A stretch of DNA of 64,000 nucleotides from Terribacillus saccharophilus (lineage in GTDB: Bacteria; Bacillota; Bacilli; Bacillales; Amphibacillaceae): assembly GCF_002272075.1 (NCBI RefSeq), contig NZ_NPBJ01000005.1:1-64000 (forward strand), in the 5' to 3' direction. A program made the position numbers and the translations under genes. Shown one piece after another: positions 56,070 through 64,000 of the stretch (the first letter of the stretch is position 1; the number at the start of each line of letters is the position of its first letter). The notes beneath the pieces are model-generated. The model was given only the letters and a program-made list of their open reading frames with translations, did no database searches and was not told where the DNA came from.

Positions 56070-56099
56070 TAGCATAAGCAGATTAACAGCAAATCATAC
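56070..56099 (-). promoter_or_regulatory. Candidate forespore (sigma-F/G) promoter of gpr
   Basis: GTATG (56095-56099) and TATGCTA (56070-56076) are separated by 18 bp. This resembles the sigma-G pattern GHATR and CATWHTA with one mismatch. Forespore expression of gpr is well known, so location and sequence agree. Confidence 0.5.
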
Positions 56100-56129
56100 G
56101 AAAAGTGACACCTTCAGCGAAAAGAATTG

Positions 56130-56158
56130 TTGAAAACATCGCTCCGCTTTGGTACAAT
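56130..56158 (+). promoter_or_regulatory. Sigma-A promoter of rpsT
   Basis: TTGAAA (56130-56135) and TACAAT (56153-56158) are separated by 17 bp, about 43 bp before the rpsT start. Confidence 0.83.
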
Positions 56159-56200
56159 GGCTTTTGTTGTAAGATGAAATGTGCCGGAGGTGAAACAAAC

Positions 56201-56467
56201 ATGGCAAATATTAAATCAGCGATTAAACGCGTTCGTGTAAACAACGATAGCCGTCTAAGAAACCAAGCTTTGAAAAGCGACTTGCGTACTGCAGTGAAAC
56301 ACGTGGAAACAGCTGTTTCCAACAACGATGCTGCAACTGCTAAAACAGCTCTTCTAACAGCTTCAAGCAAAATTGATAAAGCTGCACAAAGTGGTGTCAT
56401 CCACCGCAACAAAGCTAACCGTCAGAAGTCTAACTTGACTAAAAAAGTTAACGCTATTGGCGCATAA
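56201..56467 (+). CDS. rpsT: 30S ribosomal protein S20
   Basis: Primary 16S rRNA-binding protein of the small subunit. The 88-residue basic helical protein begins MANIKSAIKRVRVNNDSRLR and ends HRNKANRQKSNLTKKVNAI, both standard. CGGAGGTG lies just upstream of the ATG; the longer open frame from 56105 lacks a ribosome binding site and spans the promoter. It is divergent from gpr and monocistronic by its terminator. Confidence 0.98.
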   Translation: MANIKSAIKRVRVNNDSRLRNQALKSDLRTAVKHVETAVSNNDAATAKTALLTASSKIDKAAQSGVIHRNKANRQKSNLTKKVNAIGA

Positions 56468-56479
56468 TATGCTTAGAAG

Positions 56480-56508
56480 AACGATTCCTTTAGAAGGAAT
56501 CGTTTTTT
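56480..56508 (+). terminator. Terminator of rpsT
   Basis: An 11-bp perfect stem (56480-56490 with 56494-56504) with a 3-nt loop is followed by U. Confidence 0.9.
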
Positions 56509-56513
56509 AATAG

Positions 56514-56553
56514 AAAAAAGCCCGGCGGTTTATTAAATCATCCGGGCTTTTTT
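56514..56553. terminator. Terminator at the 3' end of holA
   Basis: A 12-bp stem with AAAAAAGCCCGG arms (56514-56525 with 56542-56553) encloses the last codons of holA and has U on both outer sides. It can serve holA on the minus strand and back up the rpsT terminator on the plus strand. Confidence 0.85.
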
Positions 56554-57570
56554 TCGTATTGTCACTATTTGCTGAAGTAAAAGTTCAAACGCTAGGTTCT
56601 TTTCCATACGTCCCTGCTTCAAATCTGCATCCGTTTCGGCAGCTAGAAATAGAATATGTTTCAATTCTTCTTCTGAGAAGTGCGCTTCCCGCTTTAAAGC
56701 AAGCTTAATCACAAATGGATGAACCTTTGTTACTTCTGCCATCTTCGCTTGATTATACCCTTTATGCTTCAGAAGCTTTACATGCAGAATTGTCCTGAAC
56801 TGGGAAGCAAGCAGTGCTATCAAGGCAATCGGTTCTTCCTTCAATTTGATCAAATCATGGAAGATGTAAATCGCCTTCGCCAGGTCACCAGCCATTAGGC
56901 TGTCAACCAGCTTTAATCCAGAGCTTGTCTGCTGATGGGAAACAAGTGATTCCGCAATCTCCAAAGTTATTTTACTTCCTTCACCCGCATAGAGCGCAAG
57001 CTTCTCAATTTCTCCGCGCAGCATAGAAAGATCGGTTCCAGCCTCCTGGATGAGCAAATCCGCGACTTCATCCTCCAGCACAATTTGATGCTCCTTGCTT
57101 AACGTAACGATCCAATCTGATAAATCCCATTCTTTTACCGGCAGACAGGCGACAGCTTGTCCTGTCTTTTTAATGCTTTTAATGATTTTCTTGCGCTCAT
57201 CCACCTTCTCATATGGAGCTAACAAAACGAGTGTCGTCCATGCTGCTGGATTTTCTACATACTGCTCCAAGCTTTCCAAACGATGGTCCACTGCGGACTT
57301 ATCCGGCTTTGCTTTCAGAAAGAAAGGATGATAAGCAAGTATTAATTTTTGTTCACTGAAAAAAGGATATTCCTCTGCATCGGCAATGACTTCCTGGATT
57401 GGGGTTTCCTCCAAATCATAGACGGAAACATTTGTTCCATCGGAAAGGGCGAACTGTTTCTCTATTTTTTCCTTTATATCCTGCATGAAATAAGACTCCG
57501 TACCATATAGTAAGTATATAGGTGAAAAATCCTTTTTCTTGATTGCTTTTAAAGCGTCAGTATATGACAT
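56533..57570 (-). CDS. holA: DNA polymerase III delta subunit
   Basis: Clamp-loader wrench subunit that opens the beta sliding clamp. The 345-residue protein (MSYTDALKAIKKKDFSPIYLLYGTESYFMQDIKEKIE) shows the HolA N-terminal AAA-like domain with the degenerate GTESYF loop rather than a true Walker A. A helical lid and C-terminal collar domain (LIALLASQFRTILHVKLLKHKGYNQAKMAEVTKVHPFVIKLALKR) follow. TAGGAG is 7 nt before the ATG. B. subtilis synonym: yqeN. Confidence 0.95.
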   Translation of the reverse strand: MSYTDALKAIKKKDFSPIYLLYGTESYFMQDIKEKIEKQFALSDGTNVSVYDLEETPIQEVIADAEEYPFFSEQKLILAYHPFFLKAKPDKSAVDHRLESLEQYVENPAAWTTLVLLAPYEKVDERKKIIKSIKKTGQAVACLPVKEWDLSDWIVTLSKEHQIVLEDEVADLLIQEAGTDLSMLRGEIEKLALYAGEGSKITLEIAESLVSHQQTSSGLKLVDSLMAGDLAKAIYIFHDLIKLKEEPIALIALLASQFRTILHVKLLKHKGYNQAKMAEVTKVHPFVIKLALKREAHFSEEELKHILFLAAETDADLKQGRMEKNLAFELLLQQIVTIRKKARMI

Positions 57571-57838
57571 GTTCTCACTCCTACGTAATCCTACTGTTTA
57601 TCGTATCGGCAAATAGGAATTAACGCAAGGTGGAACAGAGGAGAACAATTGAATGTTCCCCCCCAATCTATATGAACGCTCTTGTTAGCCAGCTCCGGAG
57701 GCTGTAACGCTAAGCGGTGTTTTCTTACCTCTAGGTTATCCTGATAGCACTCAGGTTATAGGTGACAACTCTTGCTAATCGAGGTAAGTAACTGTTGCCT
57801 TTGGTAAGTTCATTTGCCTCATTTATAACTACCGTATC
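57571..57838. other. Structured 268-bp intergenic region, comEC to holA
   Basis: No conserved gene is seen, and yqzM, expected here in B. subtilis, was not found. The stretch holds a TTAGC/GCTAA inverted repeat (57685-57713) around CAGCTCCGGAGGCTG and a CTTACCTC/GAGGTAAG inverted repeat (57724-57788) enclosing a CCTGA/TCAGG hairpin. An imperfect tandem direct repeat GGTAAGT-n-TTGCCT lies at 57783-57800 and 57803-57819. On the plus strand an 11-codon frame (57653-57688) has a good GAGGAG site. It must also hold the holA transcription start unless read-through from comEC suffices. Confidence 0.5.
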
Positions 57839-60091
57839 TTATGGAAGGAACGGGCTAAATGTGCCTGTCTTTCCTGAGAAGGCATAGACGACCGCCCCAT
57901 CCGTATCTGTACGCCAGATATGGATGTTTTGTTGTAACAAGCTATCCACCACCTCTGGAGACGGATGACCATATCGGTTGTTCCTTCCAGCAGAAACTAG
58001 CGCTGTCTCCGGCTTCAAATGCTGAAGAAATACTCGGTCAGTCGATGTATCGCTGCCATGATGTCCAACCTTCAACACATCTGCTCGTAAAGACGGATAT
58101 CGCCGGATGATTTCCTTTTCTTCCTCTTTACCAATATCCCCGGTAAAAAGCCAGCTCTTCCCGCCTAGCATCGTATACATGACAAGCGAATTCTTGTTTG
58201 GATCCTTTTTATCGCGGAAAGGAGCCAGTAGCTGAATTTCCCAGCCTGGTAGACGGATCATCTCTCCAACTTTCCAAGGAATTATCTTTGTATCCGAATT
58301 CCATAGGTTAGCCTTTGAACGGTCAAAATAGACCGATGTACGCACCCATTCCACATGCAACTCCTCTGTCAGCTTGCCGATACTCCCGATATGATCATGA
58401 TCTGCATGCGTTGCAAAGATGCCATCCACTTTAACAATCCCTCGCTCATACAGATATGGTTTGATAACTTGTTCGAAATTCTTATCAGTTGGCTGAAAGT
58501 CCATTCCGATACTGCCAGCAGCATCAATTAAATAAACACCTCTTCGATAAGGCAATTCAATGACAAACGCATCTCCTTGCCCGATATCAAGCATAGTTAC
58601 ATATCCTGTACTGCTTGTATACGGCAACAATACTGCCGCAAGCGGAATTGAGGTGAGCAAAGCCCCATACCAAAGAGCCTTTCTTCGCCTTCCTTCTTCC
58701 CATGCAGAACAAAATAAAATAAGAACTAAAAAATATAGCAGGGAGATACCCATCGGAAGCTCCCCTGTCACCCAAGGATAAAAGGCTATACTATCTATCC
58801 ATTCGATAATGCGAATCACTAATTCATTGATAAATCGAAAACTTTCTCCGAGGATAGCAGCAAATCGTGGCAAAGGATACAGCAGAATACTGATTAGCAA
58901 TAAAAGCGGAATGGCAATAAAGGTATAAAATGGAATAGCAAAAAGGTTCATCAAAACAGACAATGGATTTAGGAAATAAAATTGGGAGACCTGCAGAGGA
59001 AGGATGACAAGCTGGCTTAATAGGCTTGTTTCCAGCAGTGCGCTGATAAAGGAACCAGTGTATAACCGGACTGACAATAAAAGTGCCAAGCTGACTAGAA
59101 ACGAAAATTGGAAACCAATATGGTACAGATAATGTGGATCGAGTACGAGTAGAAGTATGAAAACTATACTGATACTATCAATAATCGGCAGCTTAACCTT
59201 AAATCGCATAAGCAGCATAATGAGCATTACCATTAAAGCAGAACGCCATACCGAAGGCTCACCACCCGCAAATACAGGATAAACAGCCAGGAAGACAAAT
59301 AAAAACCAATAGGTCTTTTCAATCGTGAGAATTTGTAGTTTTGTGAGGAGAAAGAAGAGGATCGCAGAAAATAATGCTATATGCATGCCGCTGATAGCAA
59401 GGATATGAGATAAGCTCCAGCGGTTGAACAGCTCCACCGTTTCCTCATCTAAATTGCTATCTTCCCCCGCTATCATCGCCTGTACCCACGCAGCGGTATG
59501 AGAATCAAGGATCTTATCAGTTTTATGCAAAAACGAAGTTCGCGCCTTTAGCAACTGACCGAGTTGTGATGTTCCAGTACAAGAGATATCCCCCAGATTC
59601 TGAAGTTCTAACTCATAAAAGATACCTTGCTGTCGTAAATAGTGTTGAAAGTTAAATTGTCCTGGGTTAGTGGCAGGTTCAGGCTGTGCAAGACTGCCAT
59701 TAATGACACATTGAGCTCCAGCAGATAAACCAGATACAGTTTCATGTTCTTCTTGTTTGAAATATGTCACCAGGATAGAGACCGAACCAGAAGCATCTTT
59801 TGCAGTGAATTGAATTCGTTCTTTTGTTTCGGAGAGATCTGATATAGAGGAAGTAAGCTGAATCGGCTCATCGAGCGGCAGTTGGGGAGGCATCTCTTGT
59901 CCGAGGATACTGTTGGCGAAAAATAAAAGAGAAGCAATCGAAGACAGAAGCAGGAGCGGAAATTGGATACGTTTTGTGTAATATAACAGGCTCAGCCAAA
60001 CAAGTATGACTAGCAGTACCGAAAAATGTAAGGAATGCGCCAGCATCCCGCCAAGGGCTGCCAGCGCAACAATATGCCATCTACCAATCAT
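57839..60091 (-). CDS. comEC: Competence DNA-uptake channel ComEC
   Basis: Polytopic membrane channel that admits single-stranded transforming DNA. The 750 residues contain N-terminal helices and a soluble DUF4131/OB-like domain (about 70-170). The competence domain has about seven helices (210-490, with WSLSHILAISGMHIALF and GEPSVWRSALMVMLI). A C-terminal metallo-beta-lactamase domain follows (YVTMLDIGQGDAFVIELP, ATHADHDHIGSIGKL, FTGDIG, VLKVGHHGSDTSTDRVFL), possibly the nuclease degrading the other strand. Its start overlaps the comEB stop by 4 bp. Confidence 0.95.
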   Translation of the reverse strand: MIGRWHIVALAALGGMLAHSLHFSVLLVILVWLSLLYYTKRIQFPLLLLSSIASLLFFANSILGQEMPPQLPLDEPIQLTSSISDLSETKERIQFTAKDASGSVSILVTYFKQEEHETVSGLSAGAQCVINGSLAQPEPATNPGQFNFQHYLRQQGIFYELELQNLGDISCTGTSQLGQLLKARTSFLHKTDKILDSHTAAWVQAMIAGEDSNLDEETVELFNRWSLSHILAISGMHIALFSAILFFLLTKLQILTIEKTYWFLFVFLAVYPVFAGGEPSVWRSALMVMLIMLLMRFKVKLPIIDSISIVFILLLVLDPHYLYHIGFQFSFLVSLALLLSVRLYTGSFISALLETSLLSQLVILPLQVSQFYFLNPLSVLMNLFAIPFYTFIAIPLLLLISILLYPLPRFAAILGESFRFINELVIRIIEWIDSIAFYPWVTGELPMGISLLYFLVLILFCSAWEEGRRRKALWYGALLTSIPLAAVLLPYTSSTGYVTMLDIGQGDAFVIELPYRRGVYLIDAAGSIGMDFQPTDKNFEQVIKPYLYERGIVKVDGIFATHADHDHIGSIGKLTEELHVEWVRTSVYFDRSKANLWNSDTKIIPWKVGEMIRLPGWEIQLLAPFRDKKDPNKNSLVMYTMLGGKSWLFTGDIGKEEEKEIIRRYPSLRADVLKVGHHGSDTSTDRVFLQHLKPETALVSAGRNNRYGHPSPEVVDSLLQQNIHIWRTDTDGAVVYAFSGKTGTFSPFLP

Positions 60092-60663
60092 ATTTGTTCT
60101 TTGTTTGGGAGTTGATAACGAGACGCAGCTTCTTCAGCGAGCTGTTGACTTTCTGTATCGTCCAACTGCTTGAGCTTGTCCACGACTTTTTCCATCAGAC
60201 TGCGTGTCTCTTGTGGCTTCGTATCCACTACGACTGCATCAAGCTCCACCTGTTCTGTTGTGACACCAGCTTCAGCAAAGAGATCAACAGCATATGGATG
60301 ATTTTTATAATCACTTGCATAATAAACCGTTCTGATGCCAGCTTGTATCAGAGCTTTACAGCATTGCAGACACGGAAAATGCGTCACGTAAATTTCAGCC
60401 CCTTCGGTCGGCACACCGAATTTCGCACATTGCAAAAGAGCATTCATTTCTGCGTGCACTGTTCGTACGCAATGACCATCGATTACATAACATCCTTCAT
60501 CAACACAGTGCTTGCTGCCTGTGACACTGCCATTGTAACCGCCGGCGATAATACGTTTATCGCGGACAACAGTCGCACCGACCATCAGCCGCTGGCAGGT
60601 GCTGCGCAGCGCCAGTAAGTGGCTTTGCGCCATAAAATATTGATTCCATGCGATTCGTTCCAT
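60088..60663 (-). CDS. comEB: ComE operon protein 2, dCMP deaminase family
   Basis: Cytidine/deoxycytidylate deaminase-like zinc protein; in B. subtilis ComEB is dispensable for uptake but helps position ComGA-dependent functions. The 191 residues carry zinc-site motifs HAEMNALL (His-x-Glu) and PCLQCCKAL (Cys-x2-Cys). These follow GGYNGSVTGSKHC. The C-terminus beyond residue 150 is charged and family-specific. It lies 66 bp after comEA and overlaps comEC by ATGA, so the three form one operon. Confidence 0.95.
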   Translation of the reverse strand: MERIAWNQYFMAQSHLLALRSTCQRLMVGATVVRDKRIIAGGYNGSVTGSKHCVDEGCYVIDGHCVRTVHAEMNALLQCAKFGVPTEGAEIYVTHFPCLQCCKALIQAGIRTVYYASDYKNHPYAVDLFAEAGVTTEQVELDAVVVDTKPQETRSLMEKVVDKLKQLDDTESQQLAEEAASRYQLPNKEQI

Positions 60664-60729
60664 GACGCTTCGCCACCTTTCCTTTTCTAAAGTTAGTGTA
60701 CAATCCCCCTTCTAATCCGTCAACCAGCT

Positions 60730-61338
60730 CTACAAGCTGATCTGCTCCTTCATATTCTCTAACGATTTCTCCCCAATGCCAGGTACTTCTGTAAGCTGCT
60801 CGATAGAAGTGAAAGGACCATTTTCCTCACGGAAGGTAATGATAGCCTGTGCCTTTGCTTCCCCAATGCCGTTCAGTTCTGTAAGTTCATTGCTGTCTGC
60901 TTGATTAATATTTATTTTCGCTGAAGAAGTACTCGAACCCGCTGTTTGAACAGGTACATCCTCTTCACCGATAGCCGCAACATAGATAACCTGTTCATCT
61001 GCCACTCGCTGAGCAAGATTAATACTTCGCTCCTCTGCATTCTCTGTTAGTCCGCCCGCTGCATCTAACGCCTCTTCCACTCTACTGTCTGGAGCAAGCT
61101 CGTATACACCGGGATTCTGTACCTCTCCTTTTATATCTACCATGACCAACGCATTAGCCGATACAGACTCATTTTCAGCTGGTGTTTCTGTGAGCAACTG
61201 CGTCTCAGAAGGAATTTCAGCTTCTTCCAGCTGCTGCACTGCAGCATCACCTTTAGGCTCCCTAATCCACATGACTAAAAAAACACATGCTACAGCAGCC
61301 AGTATGATAGCCCAGCTATATTGTTTAATTATTTGCAC
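60730..61338 (-). CDS. comEA: DNA receptor ComEA
   Basis: Membrane-anchored double-stranded DNA receptor for transformation. The protein has 202 residues from the GTG start. A transmembrane helix spans about residues 8-25, followed by an acidic flexible linker, a SLBB-like oligomerisation domain (VDIKGEVQNPGVYELAPDSRVEEALDAAGG) and two helix-hairpin-helix motifs (INQADSNELTELNGIGEAKAQAII and LTEVPGIGEKSLENM). The GTG at 61338 lies 6 nt after AAAGGAGG; the earlier ATG at 61362 precedes that site. I did not find a convincing ComK box. Confidence 0.94.
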   Translation of the reverse strand: MQIIKQYSWAIILAAVACVFLVMWIREPKGDAAVQQLEEAEIPSETQLLTETPAENESVSANALVMVDIKGEVQNPGVYELAPDSRVEEALDAAGGLTENAEERSINLAQRVADEQVIYVAAIGEEDVPVQTAGSSTSSAKININQADSNELTELNGIGEAKAQAIITFREENGPFTSIEQLTEVPGIGEKSLENMKEQISL

Positions 61339-61434
61339 CTTGAACCTCCTTTCATATTTCATATCCTTTAAACATAAAATGGGTAACAGCGTAACTGGGA
61401 AACAAGCAGAAAATGAGCAGAGGAGGAGTTTAGA

Positions 61435-62259
61435 ATGACGAAATGGGGAATAATCGGAGTTGGCAATATGGGAGGCATGCTACTGGAAACATGGGTAAAC
61501 TCCGGATCGATCTCTCAAGAAGATATTATGATTTTGAACCGTTCTGCTGATAAAGCTGTACAATTGAAGAAAAAATTCCCTTCAATACATGTAGCAGATT
61601 CCACCAGCCGAATTGCGGATTACGCTGATATATTGTTTCTGTGTGTACGGCCGCCGCATTTGCCAGGCGTATGTCACGAGCTCCACTCTCTATTGCAGCC
61701 GGACCAAGTATTAGTCTCCATCACTAGTCCGTATTCAATCGAAGACCTCGAAGTACTTGTACCTTGTCAGGTTGCTCGGGCAATTCCAAGTATTACGAAC
61801 AGAGCTGCAGCAGGCACGACTCTCCTGACATTCGGAACGAGCCTGTCAAATCGTAATAAAGCTGCACTTATCGATTTAGTTAGCAGCTATTCAAATCCGC
61901 TTTATATACCAGAGGATATAACGAGGGTAGCCTCAGATATCGTTTCCTGCGGACCAGCTTTCTTCAGCTACCTCGCGCAGCGCTTTATCGATGGTGCAGT
62001 GGCAGAAACAGCAATCAGTAAAGAACAAGCCACTCATTTAACTTCAGAGATGCTAATTGGACTCGGGACTTTGTTAGCAAATGGCCATTATACGTTGGAT
62101 GAATTGATAAAAAAGGTTTGTGTAAAGGGCGGTATTACAGGAGAAGGTATTGCAGTGCTCGAAAAGGAAACAACTGAGATGTTTTCACAGGTGTTTCAAG
62201 CAACACACCGGAAGTTCGGGGAGGAAAAGGAAGCAATTCAAAAGGGATTGTACAACTAA
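61435..62259 (+). CDS. comER: ComER, pyrroline-5-carboxylate reductase-like protein
   Basis: ProC-family protein divergent from comEA, named from competence genetics but linked to sporulation onset rather than DNA uptake. The 274 residues have an N-terminal Rossmann NAD(P) site (WGIIGVGNMGGMLLETW), LFLCVRPP in the second beta strand region and the C-terminal dimerisation motif near TEMLIGLGTLLANG and VCVKGGITGEGIAVLEKE (cf. V-x-SPGG-T in ProC). GGAGG lies about 8 nt before the ATG. Proline biosynthesis is not implied. Confidence 0.92.
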   Translation: MTKWGIIGVGNMGGMLLETWVNSGSISQEDIMILNRSADKAVQLKKKFPSIHVADSTSRIADYADILFLCVRPPHLPGVCHELHSLLQPDQVLVSITSPYSIEDLEVLVPCQVARAIPSITNRAAAGTTLLTFGTSLSNRNKAALIDLVSSYSNPLYIPEDITRVASDIVSCGPAFFSYLAQRFIDGAVAETAISKEQATHLTSEMLIGLGTLLANGHYTLDELIKKVCVKGGITGEGIAVLEKETTEMFSQVFQATHRKFGEEKEAIQKGLYN

Positions 62260-62290
62260 TAATTCGACACATATTTCGCTTTTCCTGCAT

Positions 62291-62328
62291 AAAAAAACCA
62301 GGTAGCAGCATTATGCCTCCTGGTTTTT
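62291..62328. terminator. Bidirectional terminator between comER and yqeM
   Basis: A 10-bp stem AAAAACCAGG/CCTGGTTTTT (62293-62302 with 62319-62328) is extended by inner partial pairing. A-run and T-run flank it, so it serves both convergent genes; the yqeM stop codon lies in the loop. Confidence 0.88.
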
Positions 62329-63069
62329 CAAACATGCAAAGAACAGCCGGTCTGCTTGTTCCAATTGCTCTGTCCGTTCTATATCAAAATCACCGTATAC
62401 TCCGCACACACGAAGCCCTGCTTCCTCAAGCCAGGAAATATACGTATCAATGGAATATGTACGCTGATGATGATATTCATCAAAACGATCGTATTTATCC
62501 GAGTCTGCCTCCTTTGTAAAGAAGGTAAGGTCGTGAAATACCTCTCCCTTTTCCTCGCCTGCTTCACAGAACCATGTGTATGAAAGATCATCATGAATTT
62601 CAGCAAAGACCTCGCCTGCCAAGTCCTCTTCTATATGCCGTATGCTATGGACATCGAACAGGAAAACACCACCAGGAGAAAGCATCTGCCATATCCGGGA
62701 GAAAGCTTGCTGTACATCAGCTGGTGACGTAATATAGTTGACCACATCAAACATACTGATTGCAGCATCTGCTTTGATTGTCTCCAGCTCCCGCAGATCC
62801 TGCTGTATCCAGCGCACTTGCTGTTTTGTATCACGGGAAGCAGCATAGGCAAGCATATTCTCGGATTGATCAATCCCTGTCATATGATAGCCTGCCTTTG
62901 CCAGCTGCCTGGTGACATATCCCGTTCCGCAGCCTAAATCGGCTATCTCATTGATCTCAATCTGCGCATGTTTATGGAATATTTGCTGCATGAACTGCTG
63001 CCAAGGCTCATAAGGCGCATCCTGCATCAGACGTTCATATACGGCGGCAAGCCGCTCGTATGCGGCCAT
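62311..63069 (-). CDS. yqeM: Class I SAM-dependent methyltransferase YqeM
   Basis: Predicted cytosolic methyltransferase of unknown substrate. The 252 residues begin MAAYERLAAVYERLMQD and have the SAM motif IADLGCGTGYVTRQLAKAG near residues 41-59, acidic motif II (MTGIDQSENMLAYA) and motif DAAISMFDVVNYI. Its ATG overlaps the rsfS stop by one base (TAATG), which fixes the start. In the conserved yqeK-rsfS-yqeM cluster. Confidence 0.88.
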   Translation of the reverse strand: MAAYERLAAVYERLMQDAPYEPWQQFMQQIFHKHAQIEINEIADLGCGTGYVTRQLAKAGYHMTGIDQSENMLAYAASRDTKQQVRWIQQDLRELETIKADAAISMFDVVNYITSPADVQQAFSRIWQMLSPGGVFLFDVHSIRHIEEDLAGEVFAEIHDDLSYTWFCEAGEEKGEVFHDLTFFTKEADSDKYDRFDEYHHQRTYSIDTYISWLEEAGLRVCGVYGDFDIERTEQLEQADRLFFACLKNQEA

Positions 63070-63425
63070 TAGCTTTCTTGGGAGAATACCGGTTCCACTT
63101 GCGGCGCGTCTCCCCACAGGCGTTCTAGATTATAATATCTGCGTTCATCGATGTGGAACACATGGCAGACAACATCTCCAAGATCGACAAGCACCCATCT
63201 TGACTGCTCCATTCCTTCAAGCCGCTTTACTTCCACACCAGCTTCTTCAGCCTTCTCTTTGATTCGTCTGGCGATAGCTTGCACTTGACGCTCACTTGTT
63301 CCATGACAAATCATGAAGTAATCAGCAATCAAGGAGACCTCCTTCATTTCCAATAGGACAACGTCTTCCCCTCTTACCGCATCTGCGGCATTTGCTGCTA
63401 TTTGTGCTAATTCAATAGTTTCCAT
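63069..63425 (-). CDS. rsfS: Ribosomal silencing factor RsfS
   Basis: Binds L14 on the 50S subunit and prevents subunit joining when nutrients fall. The 118-residue protein contains the family pattern VLLEMKEVSLIADYFMICHGTSERQVQAIARRI and RWVLVDLGDVVCHVFHIDERRYYNLERLWGDA. Start overlaps the yqeK stop by one base (TAATG) and its stop overlaps yqeM, so the three are translationally coupled. Confidence 0.96.
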   Translation of the reverse strand: METIELAQIAANAADAVRGEDVVLLEMKEVSLIADYFMICHGTSERQVQAIARRIKEKAEEAGVEVKRLEGMEQSRWVLVDLGDVVCHVFHIDERRYYNLERLWGDAPQVEPVFSQES

Positions 63426-63997
63426 TAAGTATTACCTCCAGTAGAGTTTAATAAATCATTATAAGCATGGAACGTGTCTGGGTATACTTTTCGGTTCAAC
63501 GAGACGAGCATATTGATCGTATTTCGAGAAGCCATCCAGCACGCCTTATCCAAATTGTCCTCACTAACTTTACGTACTTCATCCACGCCGGGAAAAGCAC
63601 GGCCCGGTTCAATATAATCTGCAAGAAATACGACTTTATCAAGTACTGACATACCAACACATCCAGTTGTGTGTACAGTAACGGCATGCAGTATCTCAGG
63701 GTCGCTAATACCGACTTCGCGCTTTACCATAAGCGCTCCTACCGGACCATGCCATAACTCATGGTGATAATTCAGCAAGTCCTTCGGCAGTTGTTCAGAT
63801 TCGATCCAGCGTTTCATTTCCTCGAGTGGCCGATACTTTGCATAATCATGAAAAATAGCCGCCTGCTCCGCTTTCTTTTCATCTGCACCATACTGCTTTG
63901 CAAGTCTGATACTTGTATCCATTACACGGATAGTATGTTCATACCGTGGTTTCTTTAACTGTTTCTCAACGATCGCCAATGCCTTATCTCTCTGCAT
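63425..63997 (-). CDS. yqeK: HD-domain hydrolase YqeK (Ap4A hydrolase type)
   Basis: HD-superfamily metal hydrolase; characterised YqeK proteins split diadenosine tetraphosphate symmetrically into ADP. The 190 residues have His in RYEHTIRVMDTSIRLA (about 18-33), the HD pair in AAIFHDYAKYRP (about 46-57), HHELWHGPVGALM and VTVHTTG, then the DYIEPGR segment typical of the family. The ATG starts 3 bp from the window edge, so the gene is complete but its ribosome binding site lies outside. In related genomes nadD precedes it. Confidence 0.93.
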   Translation of the reverse strand: MQRDKALAIVEKQLKKPRYEHTIRVMDTSIRLAKQYGADEKKAEQAAIFHDYAKYRPLEEMKRWIESEQLPKDLLNYHHELWHGPVGALMVKREVGISDPEILHAVTVHTTGCVGMSVLDKVVFLADYIEPGRAFPGVDEVRKVSEDNLDKACWMASRNTINMLVSLNRKVYPDTFHAYNDLLNSTGGNT

Positions 63998-64000
63998 ACA

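Noticed and set aside
57653-57688. 11-codon plus-strand frame with a good Shine-Dalgarno as a leader peptide
   Set aside because: No plus-strand gene follows within several kilobases and no promoter was recognised; kept only as part of the unexplained region.
60664-61434. ComK boxes upstream of comEA
   Set aside because: No pair of AAAA-N5-TTTT dyads at an accepted spacing could be made out.

Overview
The window is a chromosomal core region of an endospore-forming, low-to-mid GC Gram-positive rod of the family Bacillaceae. Gene order closely follows the Bacillus subtilis yqeK-to-pstBB interval: rsfS, comER/comEA/EB/EC, holA, rpsT, gpr, spoIIP, lepA, hemW, hrcA-grpE-dnaK-dnaJ, prmA, rsmE, mtaB, rpsU, yqeY, floA, yqfBCD, phoH, pgpH, ybeY, dgkA, era, recO, glyQS, ccpN, ppsR, dnaG, sigA, trmK, yqfO, ispH, cshB, nfo, ispG, sodA, pbpA and pst. 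gpr, spoIIP, yqfC and yqfD show sporulation; comEA/EB/EC show the DNA-uptake apparatus. Genus cannot be assigned from the sequence alone. Nearly everything is on the minus strand; exceptions are yqfZ, ispG, yqfT, ispH, rpsT and comER. No prophage, insertion sequence or CRISPR array was seen.

Layout: (1) 1-5.4 kb, high-affinity phosphate uptake pstSCAB1B2-phoU behind a four-repeat Pho box. (2) 5.4-9.5 kb, class B PBP, MFS permease and sodA. (3) 9.6-10.3 kb, six-tRNA operon (Asn, Met, His, Ile2, Ser, Phe). (4) 10.4-14.9 kb, Na/Pi symporter, NfeD-like protein, LysM protein, ispG, small membrane protein. (5) 15-20.5 kb, yqfT, nfo, cshB, ispH, yqfO, trmK. (6) 20.6-24.1 kb, the macromolecular synthesis genes sigA, dnaG, yqxD. 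(7) 24.3-30.3 kb, an accessory acyltransferase, ppsR-ccpN, and glyQS behind a glycine T-box. (8) 30.3-41.4 kb, recO-yqzL-era, a 0.5-kb array of structured tandem repeats, dgkA-ybeY-pgpH-phoH-yqfDCB, a sigma-W-driven nfeD-floA pair, yqeY and rpsU. (9) 41.5-50.2 kb, deoC, mtaB, rsmE, prmA and the CIRCE-controlled heat-shock operon. (10) 50.2-57.6 kb, hemW, lepA, yqxA, spoIIP, gpr, rpsT, holA. (11) 57.6-64 kb, the late competence locus, yqeM, rsfS, yqeK.

The most unusual region lies between dgkA and era, where B. subtilis has cdd. Four tandem copies of a 122-127 bp unit fill it. Aligned copies show paired, compensating base changes in several helices, as expected of a selected RNA or single-stranded DNA fold rather than a protein. 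Other points of note: the spoIIP Shine-Dalgarno sits inside a 12-bp helix; an NfeD lacking the protease domain follows a consensus sigma-W promoter; the comEC-holA gap is structured and unexplained; a candidate Pho box precedes the Na/Pi symporter; and a small gene, yqzL, is easily missed. Several start codons were moved downstream to fit ribosome binding sites, and TTG or GTG starts are frequent.
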